A stretch of 36,378 nt of DNA from Alteromonadaceae bacterium (GTDB lineage Bacteria; Pseudomonadota; Gammaproteobacteria; Enterobacterales; Alteromonadaceae): positions 1-36,378 of the forward strand of contig WKFJ01000052.1 in NCBI GenBank assembly GCA_014872785.1. The letters run 5' to 3'. The translations under genes and the position numbers were made by a program. Below are positions 8,353 to 17,427 of the stretch, one piece after another. Numbering within the stretch: position 1 is the first letter of the stretch; each line of letters opens with the position of its first letter. Under the pieces are notes generated by a model. The model made no database searches. It had not been told where the DNA came from and saw only the letters and a list, made by a program, of their open reading frames with translations.

Positions 8353-8877
8353 TTATAGGTAATGCGTAAAACCATAAACATGGTTATGCACTGGGTGTTT
8401 GTCGAAGTCGAATGTGTATTGACCCAAATGAGTCGCGCCTAATTTTAGGTAAAACTGATTGGACTTGTTTTCTGTCCAGGTATATAGCCAAAACTTTGTT
8501 CCATACTGTTTTTGTAGCGCCTGCAATAGACGTCTTCCGAGGCCAAAACCACGGTACTTCGCCAATATATACAAGCGCACTAATTCATAGTCGAAACCAG
8601 TGTTTTGATAGTCGGATTGTTTGTCTATAAGAGCATAACCAACAACCGAGCCATCGTATTGGCAAACCAAAATAGCATTACGGATGTCATTGATTGCCTT
8701 TTGGAAATACTGTGCATCAAATGTGGCGTCAACAAAGTTTAAATAGCTGTGCTTAATGCCATCAATAGCATAAGTTTCAAGCCAAACGGTTTTGGATAGC
8801 TGAATTAACGCCACAATATCTGCTTTGCGAGCTTCTCTTATTTCCACATCGTAGGATAAAGGTTTCTTAGCGGTCAT
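8353..8877 (-). CDS. GNAT-family N-acetyltransferase
   Basis: A 174-residue GNAT enzyme. The pyrophosphate-binding loop is RGFGLGRRLL at 109-118, after YELVRLYILAKY (beta 4). WTENKSNQFYLKLGATHLG is the usual C-terminal helix and strand. The start MTAKKPLS was preferred: the frame is open a further 29 residues upstream, but that extension is Cys-rich, matches nothing, and would overlap the preceding membrane-protein gene by 50 bases. With this start the gap is 37 bases, so the two genes may be co-transcribed. Substrate unknown. Confidence 0.85.
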   Translation of the reverse strand: MTAKKPLSYDVEIREARKADIVALIQLSKTVWLETYAIDGIKHSYLNFVDATFDAQYFQKAINDIRNAILVCQYDGSVVGYALIDKQSDYQNTGFDYELVRLYILAKYRGFGLGRRLLQALQKQYGTKFWLYTWTENKSNQFYLKLGATHLGQYTFDFDKHPVHNHVYGFTHYL

Positions 8878-8914
8878 TAATAGACACTTCTCTTCACTTA
8901 ACCCAGTCAGCTGT

Positions 8915-9688
8915 TTAATGCATTCTCTTGGTATTGAACATGTTCGACAAATACAGAATTGCACATTGTGTGCAAACGGCGACGATTATGGAAACGCAAA
9001 TAGATGCTGAAAATGAGAGTAATTCACTGACTTTCAAAAGTGAATAATAGAAAGTCGCTAAACTAGTAATGCCAACAATAATACCGCTCAGCATAAAATT
9101 TACCGACTCTTTTGAGTAATTTATATGTGTAAATACCGCTAAGATACTTGCCGCTAACGGAAAAACGGTAAGCACACCCGTTAGCTGAGTGCCTATTATA
9201 TTCGCCAACCAGGTTAGAGTAACAACCAGGATTGCGGCAGCAATCATACGAGCCAACGTTTGCGAGAGTGAAACCTCCACAGTTGATTCTTTTGTCGTGA
9301 CCCTGGGAAGAGTGTTTCTAAAAATCAGTATCGATACCAAAACTAGAAACAGCGCAATGGTCGGCTCCATGAAAAGGGTTGCTATGAAATAAGCACCTGC
9401 AAAATATACGAGTAAAGAGATTAAAAGAGATATTATCCAGTTCAATGTTGTCGCTGCCCAACAGTAACTGAAACAGAACAACCCAAGCGAAATAATACCC
9501 AACAGGGTGCTGTGCGCGGAGGCAATTGCAAACGTCTCGCCTTGTTCGAGGTAAATAAATACCGTGATAGGCGCAGCAATGATGGGAAGCCCTGACAGTG
9601 AGCCAGCTATAAAACTGCCCCATCTTTTAGATGCCAGGCTAAGTAAGAGAATAAATAGTGGTACTAGCGAGAGCTTAATTAATAACAA
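8915..9688 (-). CDS. Polytopic membrane protein with internal repeat, function unknown
   Basis: A 257-residue protein made almost entirely of hydrophobic helices (about nine or ten). Two segments resemble each other: GSLSGLPIIAAPITVFIYLE near residue 28 and TGVLTVFPLAASILAVFTH near residue 173. This suggests a two-fold repeat of about five helices, an architecture common in small-molecule transporters. I do not recognise a named family. The start appears to be TTG at 9688, with AAGG nine to ten bases upstream; no ATG lies nearby. It is followed after 37 bases by an acetyltransferase gene on the same strand. A transport role is a guess from shape only. Confidence 0.65.
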   Translation of the reverse strand: MLLIKLSLVPLFILLLSLASKRWGSFIAGSLSGLPIIAAPITVFIYLEQGETFAIASAHSTLLGIISLGLFCFSYCWAATTLNWIISLLISLLVYFAGAYFIATLFMEPTIALFLVLVSILIFRNTLPRVTTKESTVEVSLSQTLARMIAAAILVVTLTWLANIIGTQLTGVLTVFPLAASILAVFTHINYSKESVNFMLSGIIVGITSLATFYYSLLKVSELLSFSASICVSIIVAVCTQCAILYLSNMFNTKRMH

Positions 9689-9782
9689 TTTTATTTGCCT
9701 TACAAACGGAGCGAGCAGTTAATTGGGAGCTTCGTAACCTTAATCAGGTATTGAACTTTGAGATTTACACGACGGCAACGTG

Positions 9783-10262
9783 TTATTTATTGCTTGCCGA
9801 AACACTGACCAATAACCAAGTGCCTGTTCTTTTAGACCATACCTGAGTACCGCCACCACTGATATTTACGACTTCACCTGTTTTGAGAGTCATAACTTGG
9901 TTGAATTCATTAACCAAAACAGCATTGTTTGCGTCAATAACTGAGACATTAACATTGTCAAAGTTAAGGCTTTGAACCTTTTGAATATCGGCAAAACCAT
10001 TGGATATTAATGGGAGTAGTTCATTGATATCGTTCCAATTGCTACCGTCACTATTCAACCCAACAAATTTTTCATGGTTAAAGTGTGCGAAGTAGCGATC
10101 GCTATCAAGAGCAATTGATGCCTGAACTAGACTGTCGAATGCACTTAGTACTTCTTGCTTGGTTTTTTCTTCGTTGAATTTTTCAACAGTGCACGCTTGG
10201 TTAAAAAGGATAAGCGAGAAAGTCACACACAGCTGAATTTTCTTCTTAAATGAAAATATCAA
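9783..10262 (-). CDS. Putative lipoprotein with NTF2/SnoaL-like fold
   Basis: A 159-residue protein with a lipoprotein signal: a KKK-charged start, a hydrophobic core, and LFNQAC with the lipidated cysteine at residue 24. The mature part reads FDSLVQASIALDSDRYFAHF, then later GGGTQVWSKRTGTWLLVSVS. That is the pattern of NTF2-like/DUF4440 cone folds, which may bind or convert small molecules. The fold call is by resemblance only. The start is TTG at 10262, with AAGGAAG about nine bases upstream. Probably anchored in the outer or inner membrane facing the periplasm. Same strand as the small membrane peptide and ppsR upstream. Confidence 0.65.
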   Translation of the reverse strand: MIFSFKKKIQLCVTFSLILFNQACTVEKFNEEKTKQEVLSAFDSLVQASIALDSDRYFAHFNHEKFVGLNSDGSNWNDINELLPLISNGFADIQKVQSLNFDNVNVSVIDANNAVLVNEFNQVMTLKTGEVVNISGGGTQVWSKRTGTWLLVSVSASNK

Positions 10263-10287
10263 TTTATAATCTTCCTTGAATCCGCTA

Positions 10288-10401
10288 TTACGACGTCGTT
10301 TTAATATAAATTAGCAAAACAATTCCCGCGGTTATAATAGTAGGAACACCAATCAAAATGGCGTTGATAATCCTCTGCTTTTTATGTTCTTGTTTGGTCA
10401 T
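10288..10401 (-). CDS. 37-residue single-pass membrane peptide
   Basis: A short ATG-started frame: a charged N terminus (MTKQEHKKQR), then one hydrophobic helix of about 20 residues (IINAILIGVPTIITAGIVLL), ending IYIKTTS and a stop. This positive-inside arrangement is typical of small inner-membrane proteins. It begins 24 bases after the ppsR stop and ends 25 bases before the lipoprotein start, filling the gap neatly. The ribosome binding site is weak (GAGC). No family recognised; real-gene status needs conservation or translation evidence. Confidence 0.5.
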   Translation of the reverse strand: MTKQEHKKQRIINAILIGVPTIITAGIVLLIYIKTTS

Positions 10402-10425
10402 TGAAGCTCAAAAAACGCTGTAATG

Positions 10426-11238
10426 TTAGTACTTGTTTCGACTCAAGCCCGTCTCCGCCAGTATCTTAGCGGATATTTCTTCTACTGAGTACTTGGTACT
10501 GTTGAGAAAGGGGATTTTTTCTTTTCTATATAGATTTTCTACTTGTCTTATTTCCATCCGACATTGCTGCATTGAGGCGTATTTACTGTTTGCACGTCGC
10601 TCTGAGCGTATTTGTACGAGGCGTTCTGGTGAAATAGTCAGGCCGAATAGCTTGTCTTTGTATTGTCTAAGCGCCGCGGGCATACGCAAACTGTCGCCAA
10701 TATCATCATCGGTGAAAGGATAATTTGCGGCTTTAATCCCGTACTGTAATGCCAAGTATAGGCTGGTAGGGGGTTTTCCAGAACGAGATACACCCACTAA
10801 TACGATATCAGCCTGGTTGTAGTCTTTTAAATTTACCCCATCATCGTTTGCTAATGCGTAGTTTACCGCGTCGATACGAATGTCGTAGGTCTTTTCGTGA
10901 ATACTATGGGTTCGATGCTTCTCCGGTTTAGAGGGAACCCCAATAGCTTTTTCTAACGGCGCGACAAATTGGTCTAAGAAATTGTAGTGAATTCCTTTAG
11001 AAGTAGAGATTATCTCCCGCACATCTTTATTGACGATAGTATAAAAAACCAACGGCCGTTCACCACTACGTTGAAAACTTTCAGAAATTTTATTCACGAT
11101 TTTATGCGCTTTTTCTTCAGTTTCTATGAAAGGTTCAGTTATATGTTCGAACTCAACGGGGAAAAGAGACAGCAGGGCGTGGCCAAACACCTCGGCAGTA
11201 ATCGCGGTGCCATCAGAAATATAGTACGCAGTTCTCAT
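10426..11238 (-). CDS. ppsR: PEP synthase regulatory protein (bifunctional kinase/pyrophosphorylase)
   Basis: A 270-residue DUF299 protein (E. coli YdiA). It switches PEP synthase off by ADP-dependent phosphorylation of a threonine next to the catalytic histidine, and back on by phosphate-dependent removal. The P-loop-like motif GVSRSGKPPTS is at 149-159. The N terminus MRTAYYISDGTAITAE and RLVQIRSERR near the end are family signatures. Divergent from ppsA, its target, over a 264-base gap, as in E. coli. Cytoplasmic. Length is typical. Confidence 0.95.
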   Translation of the reverse strand: MRTAYYISDGTAITAEVFGHALLSLFPVEFEHITEPFIETEEKAHKIVNKISESFQRSGERPLVFYTIVNKDVREIISTSKGIHYNFLDQFVAPLEKAIGVPSKPEKHRTHSIHEKTYDIRIDAVNYALANDDGVNLKDYNQADIVLVGVSRSGKPPTSLYLALQYGIKAANYPFTDDDIGDSLRMPAALRQYKDKLFGLTISPERLVQIRSERRANSKYASMQQCRMEIRQVENLYRKEKIPFLNSTKYSVEEISAKILAETGLSRNKY

Positions 11239-11502
11239 AGGGTCATTTTCCGAAATGTAGTAATATTATTACGAAAATAAATAAAATTTTATTTTTTATA
11301 ACCAAAGTTCTACAATCCCCGTCCTGTAAGGGGCAGCGGCAGTTTTTGAAGTGGTCTGCGAGTGTAAAACTATGGCATTTGTCATCACTTTAATTACTAC
11401 AATTACCTCACTTGAACTAAATTGTATACCTAGAGCGACGTTAATTTTTTGTTGGTCGGGTTGTGGTCTTATCTTTTAAGTGATTGTACGGGGAGAACTG
11501 TA

Positions 11503-13875
11503 GTGCAAGATTATGTACTTTGGTACGAAGATTTGGGTATGGGTGATGTCAATCGCGTTGGCGGAAAAAATGCGTCATTAGGCGAAATGATATCGAATCT
11601 TGCGAATGCAGGTGTGCAGGTGCCAGGTGGCTTTGCCACAACGGCTTATGCGTTCAACGAGTTTTTAGAGCAAAGCGGCGTTAATGCGAAAATTTATGAC
11701 GTGTTAGACAACCTTGATGTCGACGATGTAGATGCGCTTGCGCAAGCTGGTGCAGAAATTCGTCAGTGGATTATTGATACACCGTTCCAACCACAGCTAG
11801 AAAGTGAAATAAAAAGTGCTTTTGCCAAGCTACAAGGCGACATGGGAGATGATGCTTCATTTGCCGTTCGTTCTTCGGCAACGGCTGAAGACATGCCTGA
11901 CGCGTCATTCGCCGGTCAACAAGAAACCTTTTTAAACGTTCATGGTTTTGATGCCGTGTTAGTTGCTATTAAACACGTATTTGCCTCTTTGTTTAACGAC
12001 CGCGCTATCTCCTATCGTGTTCACCAAGGCTATGATCATAAAGGTGTTGCCTTATCTGCGGGGATCCAACGCATGGTTCGCAGTGATAAGTCAGCGTCAG
12101 GCGTAATGTTTAGTATTGACACAGAATCAGGCTTTGAGAATGTCGTTTTCATCACCTCTTCATTTGGTTTGGGCGAAATGGTGGTGCAAGGTGCGGTTAA
12201 TCCTGACGAGTTTTACGTACATAAATCATTATTAGCCGACGGAAATCCCGCTGTGTTGAGGCGCAATCTTGGCAGCAAGATGACCAAGATGGTTTACTCG
12301 CAGGATAAGAGTCACGGCAAACAGGTAGAAATCATTGATGTTGACTCAGCTGATCGAGGAACTTTTTCTATCAATGATGAAGAGGTAATGGAATTAGCCA
12401 AGCAGGCCGTCACCATCGAAAAACATTACGGTCGACCAATGGATATTGAGTGGGCGAAAGATGGTTTAGACGGCAAACTATACATCGTTCAAGCTCGTCC
12501 CGAAACTGTACGCAGCCGTGAAGACTCGCAAACGATTGAGCGTTATAAGCTCAATGGTGAAGCCAGTATTAAATGTGAAGGCCGCGCTATCGGGCACAAA
12601 ATAGGTGCTGGTACTGCCAAAGTACTCGGTTCAATTGACGAAATGAACAAAATCCAAGTGGGGGACGTGTTAGTTACTGACATGACCGACCCAGATTGGG
12701 AACCCATTATGAAAAAGGCGTCCGCCATTGTAACTAATCGCGGTGGTAGAACATGTCACGCCGCAATTATCGCTCGCGAGTTAGGCATTCCTGCAGTTGT
12801 GGGATGTGGCAATGCGACAGACCTTATTCAAAACGACGAAAAAATTACAGTTTCTTGTTCAGAAGGTGACACAGGCTATATTTACGGCGCGGAATTAGAG
12901 TTTGATGTACAGACATCTCGTATCGACCAAATGCCAGAAGCCCCGATGAAGGTTATGATGAATGTCGGTAACCCTGACCGCGCATTCGATTTCGCCCGTT
13001 TACCAAACCATGGGGTAGGCCTTGCGAGGCTTGAGTTCATCATCAACCGCATGATTGGCATACACCCTAAAGCTCTGCTTAATTTTGATGAACAACCGGA
13101 AGATTTGCAGGAAGAAATTTCTGACATGATTGCGGGATATGAGTCGCCAACAGAGTTTTACATAGAAAAGTTGGTTGAAGGTATTTCAACAATTGCCGGT
13201 GCGTTTTATCCGCAGAAAGTCATTGTGCGTATGTCTGACTTTAAATCTAACGAATATTTCAATCTGGTTGGTGGTTATCAGTACGAGCCGGATGAAGAAA
13301 ATCCAATGTTGGGTTTCCGCGGTGCCAGTCGTTATATCTCTGAAGATTTCCGTGCCTGCTTTGCATTGGAGTGTGAGGCGATTAAACGCGTTCGCAACAA
13401 GATGGGCTTAACTAATGTTGAGATTATGATCCCATTTGTTCGCACACTAGAAGAAGGTCAGCAGGTTATCGATTTACTTGCTGAGGAAGGTCTAGCCAAA
13501 GGTGATAATGGACTTCGCGTTATTATGATGTGTGAACTACCATCAAACGCCTTATTAGCGGATCAATTCCTTGATATATTTGATGGCTTCTCTATTGGCT
13601 CAAACGATATGACCCAGCTTACTCTTGGATTGGATAGAGACTCAGGCCTTATCGCACACCTTTTCGATGAGCGTGACCCGGCTGTGAAGGCATTGTTGGG
13701 TATGGCGATCAAAGCTGCAAAAGCTCGCGGAAAGTATGTTGGGATTTGTGGTCAGGGGCCTTCCGACCACGAAGACTTGGCGGCATGGTTGGTGGAGCAG
13801 GGTATCGACAGTGTGTCACTTAACCCGGACACCGTTGTTGAAACTTGGTTGTATGTTGCAGAAAACTTAAACTAA
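11503..13875 (+). CDS. ppsA: Phosphoenolpyruvate synthase (pyruvate, water dikinase)
   Basis: A 790-residue enzyme converting pyruvate + ATP to PEP + AMP + phosphate, for gluconeogenic growth. Order: an N-terminal ATP-grasp domain ([31 protein letters not shown]), a swivelling phosphohistidine domain ([19 protein letters not shown], catalytic His419), and a C-terminal PEP-binding TIM barrel ([35 protein letters not shown]). The preceding threonine (TCH) is the site modified by PpsR in the family. The GTG at 11503 was chosen: it has GGGGAG seven bases upstream and gives a family-length protein, while an earlier in-frame start would add 18 unrelated residues. Confidence 0.96.
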   Translation: MQDYVLWYEDLGMGDVNRVGGKNASLGEMISNLANAGVQVPGGFATTAYAFNEFLEQSGVNAKIYDVLDNLDVDDVDALAQAGAEIRQWIIDTPFQPQLESEIKSAFAKLQGDMGDDASFAVRSSATAEDMPDASFAGQQETFLNVHGFDAVLVAIKHVFASLFNDRAISYRVHQGYDHKGVALSAGIQRMVRSDKSASGVMFSIDTESGFENVVFITSSFGLGEMVVQGAVNPDEFYVHKSLLADGNPAVLRRNLGSKMTKMVYSQDKSHGKQVEIIDVDSADRGTFSINDEEVMELAKQAVTIEKHYGRPMDIEWAKDGLDGKLYIVQARPETVRSREDSQTIERYKLNGEASIKCEGRAIGHKIGAGTAKVLGSIDEMNKIQVGDVLVTDMTDPDWEPIMKKASAIVTNRGGRTCHAAIIARELGIPAVVGCGNATDLIQNDEKITVSCSEGDTGYIYGAELEFDVQTSRIDQMPEAPMKVMMNVGNPDRAFDFARLPNHGVGLARLEFIINRMIGIHPKALLNFDEQPEDLQEEISDMIAGYESPTEFYIEKLVEGISTIAGAFYPQKVIVRMSDFKSNEYFNLVGGYQYEPDEENPMLGFRGASRYISEDFRACFALECEAIKRVRNKMGLTNVEIMIPFVRTLEEGQQVIDLLAEEGLAKGDNGLRVIMMCELPSNALLADQFLDIFDGFSIGSNDMTQLTLGLDRDSGLIAHLFDERDPAVKALLGMAIKAAKARGKYVGICGQGPSDHEDLAAWLVEQGIDSVSLNPDTVVETWLYVAENLN

Positions 13876-13890
13876 GCGGATATTCTAAAA

Positions 13891-13914
13891 AAAGCCTGGC
13901 TAATGCCGGGCTTT
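13891..13914. terminator. Hairpin between ppsA and the convergent small membrane gene
   Basis: AAAGCCTGGC / GCCGGGCTTT with loop TAAT and one G-T pair. A run of seven A before it gives a T run on the minus strand, so it is strongest for the minus-strand gene ending at 13926. On the plus strand the T run is short, but the hairpin lies 15 bases after ppsA. Confidence 0.7.
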
Positions 13915-13925
13915 CTAGTGTTTGT

Positions 13926-14156
13926 TTAACGCCTCGCGGCGAGGTACCTATCTAACTTGCTTGCACCATTACTCATAGCCTTTTGCGATTTACGCAACCA
14001 TTTTTTAGCAAGTGGGAAATCGACGCTGAGCAATGCCAAGCCGAACAATAAAAACAATATCGAACCGGGAATGATGGCAAATACGATGCCAATGAAGACA
14101 CATACAAACGATGTGGTGAGTCGCATTGATTTATTCTGGATAATTTTACTAAACAT
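13926..14156 (-). CDS. Small PGPGW-like transmembrane protein
   Basis: A 76-residue protein with one long or two close hydrophobic helices (about residues 14-45) containing IIPGSILFLLFGLALLSVDF, followed by a basic amphipathic tail (AKKWLRKSQKAM). This resembles the PGPGW putative transmembrane family, although the exact PGPGW sequence is changed to IPGSI. Function unknown. It is encoded convergently to ppsA and divergently from the ydiJ-type gene. Confidence 0.6.
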   Translation of the reverse strand: MFSKIIQNKSMRLTTSFVCVFIGIVFAIIPGSILFLLFGLALLSVDFPLAKKWLRKSQKAMSNGASKLDRYLAARR

Positions 14157-14293
14157 ACACTCTCGAATTCTCAGAATGACAGACTATTCTGATTGCAGTG
14201 TAAGTCGAATCCCTTTAAGTACAAAGTTTGCTCTTGTTACAAGCTATGTCAAATCAAGCTATTTAGTGTGATCCATTAGCTTTTAATTTTCTA

Positions 14294-14299
14294 TATAAT
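14294..14299 (+). promoter_or_regulatory. Candidate -10 element for the YdiJ-type gene
   Basis: A consensus TATAAT lies 31 bases before the start codon, giving a leader of about 25 bases. No good -35 is seen at 16-18 bases upstream; a TGTGA half-site is present at 14267-14271, but its partner half is poor. Activation by a regulator is therefore possible but unproven. Confidence 0.4.
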
Positions 14300-14330
14300 G
14301 CCCTCACATTGCCCGTTATTGATAGTTTAG

Positions 14331-17300
14331 ATGTTACCCCTAGTTGATCACGAATCTGTTTTAGAAGCGAATTACCTTTCTTTTCTCGACCAGCTTAAAC
14401 AGGCTGGCTTTTCTGGTGAGATTAACACCCAATATTCTTCGCGACTGGCTGTTGCCACGGATAATAGTGTTTACCAAAAGTTACCGCAGGCGGTGATTCT
14501 CCCTAAATCGGTAGAGGATTTGCAATTAGTTGGCAAACTCGCTGCAAAAAATACTGACATAAAGTTCAGTGCCAGAGGTGGCGGTACTGGAACCAACGGA
14601 CAATCACTCACCTCTGGTATTGTGGTCGACGTATCCAAGCACATGAATAATATTCTTGAGATCAACACAGACGAGGCATGGGTTAGAGTACAAGCCGGCG
14701 TTGTGAAAGATCAATTAAATGACTTTTTACGTCCACACGGCTTTTTCTTCGCGCCCGATTTGTCGACCTCTAATCGCGCGACTATCGGCGGCATGATCAA
14801 CACCGATGCTTCGGGTCAAGGATCGCTAGTTTACGGTAAAACCAGCGACCATGTCTTGGGACTTAAAACGGTATTAGCCGATGGCACCTTATTAGATACT
14901 GTGAAGCGAAGTATCTCAGAGGTTGCTGATTGCGAAAGATATCAGGCGATCATTGAGCAGATTAAAGCGACTAGTATTGATAAACGAGACAAAATTCTGG
15001 CTAAATTCCCACGCTTAAACCGATTTTTAACTGGGTACGATCTGGAAAATGTAGTCTCAAAAGATTTAGAAAAAGTGGATGTCAGCCGCATAATCACAGG
15101 TTCAGAGGGCTCACTTGGATTTGTCGCCGAAGCAAAATTAAACGTTACCCCAATTCCGAAAAACAAAGTGTTGGTGAACGTTATGTACAACTCATTTGAG
15201 GCCGCACTTAGACATGCTCCTGCGATGATTGAGGCAAAGGCAACGTCGGTAGAGACGATTGATAGTAAAGTATTGAATCTTGCCAAGCAGGACATTATTT
15301 GGCACTCGGTCAGTGCCTTGATCGAAGCAGTACCAGAAAAAGATATCCTTGGCTTAAATATTGTTGAATACAACGATGAAAGTAAAGCCGACATCGACGC
15401 TAAAATTGAGTCGTTGAAACAAGCTTTAGACAACGCCATTGTCGCTAACGAATCAGGTGTCATTGGCTATCAAATCACGGAAAGTTTGCCAGACATCGGC
15501 AAGATTTACGCAATGCGTAAAAAAGCGGTTGGACTATTGGGGAAAACGGATGGCTGGAAAAAGCCAGTGGCATTCGCCGAGGACACCGCTGTGCCACCTG
15601 AAAACCTCGCTGACTTTATTATGGAGTTTCGCGCTTTACTTGACGCCCATAATTTAGACTATGGCATGTTTGGTCATGTAGACGCAGGGGTTTTGCACGT
15701 CCGGCCGGCACTTGATTTGTGCGATCCTAAACAAGGAGAGCTACTAAGCAAAATATCCGATGAGGTGGTTGCCCTGGTAGCCAAGTACGGCGGATTAATG
15801 TGGGGAGAACACGGTAAAGGCTATCGCAGTGAATATGCCCCGGCATTTTTCGGTGATGAGTTGTTTGCCGAACTGCGTAAAATAAAAGCGATTTTCGACC
15901 CGCACAATCAAATGAATCCGGGTAAAATTTGCACGCCAATTGAGTCGGAAGAAGAACTCGTTAAAGTCAGTGATCTTAAACGGGGAGATTTAGACAGAGC
16001 CATCCCAATCCAAGTGCGAGATAGTTTTGCTCCTGCCATGAGTTGTAATGGCAATGGATTATGCTTTAACTACGACACCAGTTCGCCTATGTGTCCGTCG
16101 AGTAAGATCACCAGAGACCGACGCCACAGCCCTAAAGGTAGGGCAGGTATGCTGCGCGAGTGGTTACGCCTGTTGAGTAAAGATGGCGTTGATATCGAAA
16201 AGTTGGAAACTGCTAAACCCAGGCCGATTTGGGAACGTTTGGCAAATAGCGTTTCGTTAGAAAGAAAAACGGATTTCTCTGAAGAAGTTTTCGATGTTAT
16301 GGATCATTGCCTGGCTTGTAAAGCCTGTACCAATCAGTGTCCAGTGAATGTGGACATTCCTACCTACCGAGCAAGGTTTTTGGCAATTTACTATCAACGT
16401 TACGCTAGACCATTGAAAGATTTGCTCGTAGCCAATATCGAAAAGATGGCACCACAATTAGCTAAGATAGCGCCTTTACATAACTTTTTTATGCGACAGC
16501 CCTGGATGCAAAAGCTTCTGCGCAAATCATTAGGCTATGTCGACTCGCCACTTTTGAGCGTACCTACCTTACAGAATAGAGCTGACAGCCTTGGCATTAA
16601 GGCTTTTGACTTAACCGAGCTTAGTCAATTGAGTACTGAAGCAAAACAACAAACAGTATTAATTGTTCAAGATCCTTTTACATCCTATTATGAAGCTGAG
16701 TTGCTTGAGGACACGCTGAAACTCGCCAGAGCGTTACACAAGGAGCCTGTTCTTGTCCCCTTTAAACCTAACGGTAAGCCTCAGCACGTAAAAGGTTTTT
16801 TGACAGAGTTTGCTAAAACCGCGCAGTCGACAGCCGACTTCCTAAACCAACTCGCGGCATTAGAAATTGACATGATTGGGGTCGATCCGTCCTTAGTGCT
16901 TTGTTACCGCGATGAATACACGAAAACGCTTGGTAATAAACGCGGAAACTTCAACGTATTGCTGACGCATGAGTGGCTAGCGAAAATGGAATCGACGCCA
17001 TCAGTGAGTTCAGCAAAACAATTCACTTTGCTAGCGCACTGTACAGAGAAAACCTTCCTCCCGGCAGCGGAGAAGGATTGGCAGGCAATATTTGCCAACT
17101 TCGGTTTGCAATTACACATTCAAGCCGTTGGGTGTTGTGGCATGGCGGGAACATTTGGTCATGAGACCAAACATCTCGATGAATCTATCGGTATTTTTAA
17201 CCTTAGCTGGAAGAATGCTATTGAACAACATCGAGACAATGAGCTACTGGCGACAGGGTACTCGTGTAGAAGTCAGGTTAAGCGGTTAACAACCCATCAG

Positions 17301-17345
17301 ATTGCCCACCCATTGCAAGCACTGTTAAGAGAATTAGAAGCGTAA
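14331..17345 (+). CDS. ydiJ: YdiJ-type FAD-linked/Fe-S 2-hydroxyacid dehydrogenase
   Basis: A 1004-residue three-part enzyme. Residues about 40-270 form an FAD-binding PCMH domain (ARGGGTGTNGQS; GSEGSLGFVAEAKL). The C-terminal FAD-oxidase part follows (FGHVDAGVLHVRP; MWGEHGKGYR; FDPHNQMNPGKI). Then come iron-sulfur motifs, CNGNGLCF...MCPSS near 570 and CLACKACTNQCPVNVDIP near 660, and a CCG domain (VGCCGMAGTFGHE). E. coli YdiJ (1018 residues) has this layout and is reported to oxidise D-2-hydroxyglutarate. Electrons probably pass to the membrane quinone pool. The ribosome binding site is weak. The E. coli ydiJ is also near ppsA. Confidence 0.88.
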   Translation: MLPLVDHESVLEANYLSFLDQLKQAGFSGEINTQYSSRLAVATDNSVYQKLPQAVILPKSVEDLQLVGKLAAKNTDIKFSARGGGTGTNGQSLTSGIVVDVSKHMNNILEINTDEAWVRVQAGVVKDQLNDFLRPHGFFFAPDLSTSNRATIGGMINTDASGQGSLVYGKTSDHVLGLKTVLADGTLLDTVKRSISEVADCERYQAIIEQIKATSIDKRDKILAKFPRLNRFLTGYDLENVVSKDLEKVDVSRIITGSEGSLGFVAEAKLNVTPIPKNKVLVNVMYNSFEAALRHAPAMIEAKATSVETIDSKVLNLAKQDIIWHSVSALIEAVPEKDILGLNIVEYNDESKADIDAKIESLKQALDNAIVANESGVIGYQITESLPDIGKIYAMRKKAVGLLGKTDGWKKPVAFAEDTAVPPENLADFIMEFRALLDAHNLDYGMFGHVDAGVLHVRPALDLCDPKQGELLSKISDEVVALVAKYGGLMWGEHGKGYRSEYAPAFFGDELFAELRKIKAIFDPHNQMNPGKICTPIESEEELVKVSDLKRGDLDRAIPIQVRDSFAPAMSCNGNGLCFNYDTSSPMCPSSKITRDRRHSPKGRAGMLREWLRLLSKDGVDIEKLETAKPRPIWERLANSVSLERKTDFSEEVFDVMDHCLACKACTNQCPVNVDIPTYRARFLAIYYQRYARPLKDLLVANIEKMAPQLAKIAPLHNFFMRQPWMQKLLRKSLGYVDSPLLSVPTLQNRADSLGIKAFDLTELSQLSTEAKQQTVLIVQDPFTSYYEAELLEDTLKLARALHKEPVLVPFKPNGKPQHVKGFLTEFAKTAQSTADFLNQLAALEIDMIGVDPSLVLCYRDEYTKTLGNKRGNFNVLLTHEWLAKMESTPSVSSAKQFTLLAHCTEKTFLPAAEKDWQAIFANFGLQLHIQAVGCCGMAGTFGHETKHLDESIGIFNLSWKNAIEQHRDNELLATGYSCRSQVKRLTTHQIAHPLQALLRELEA

Positions 17346-17358
17346 AGTCGTAAAATAG

Positions 17359-17377
17359 GGGAAGTTGGATGCTTCCC
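17359..17377. terminator. Hairpin after the YdiJ-type gene
   Basis: GGGAAG (17359-17364) pairs with CTTCCC (17372-17377) over a seven-base loop, 14 bases after the stop. There is no T run, so it may be a weak or Rho-dependent end rather than a classic terminator. Confidence 0.35.
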
Positions 17378-17427
17378 TGTGTGATTGCTTAAGCGACTAG
17401 CGTTGTTCAATTGAACGTGAAAGAGGG

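Noticed and set aside
11239..11502. Cra/FruR operator in the ppsR-ppsA gap
   Set aside because: ppsA is Cra-activated in E. coli, so I looked for a GCTGAATCGATTCAGC-like site; none is recognisable, and no convincing -35/-10 pair either.
14262..14285. CRP-like site before the YdiJ-type gene
   Set aside because: Only one half (TGTGA) is good; the second half-site does not match TCACA.
14942..15463. Minus-strand 173-codon frame inside the YdiJ-type gene
   Set aside because: It lies within a continuous FAD-domain coding region on the plus strand and shows no domain of its own.
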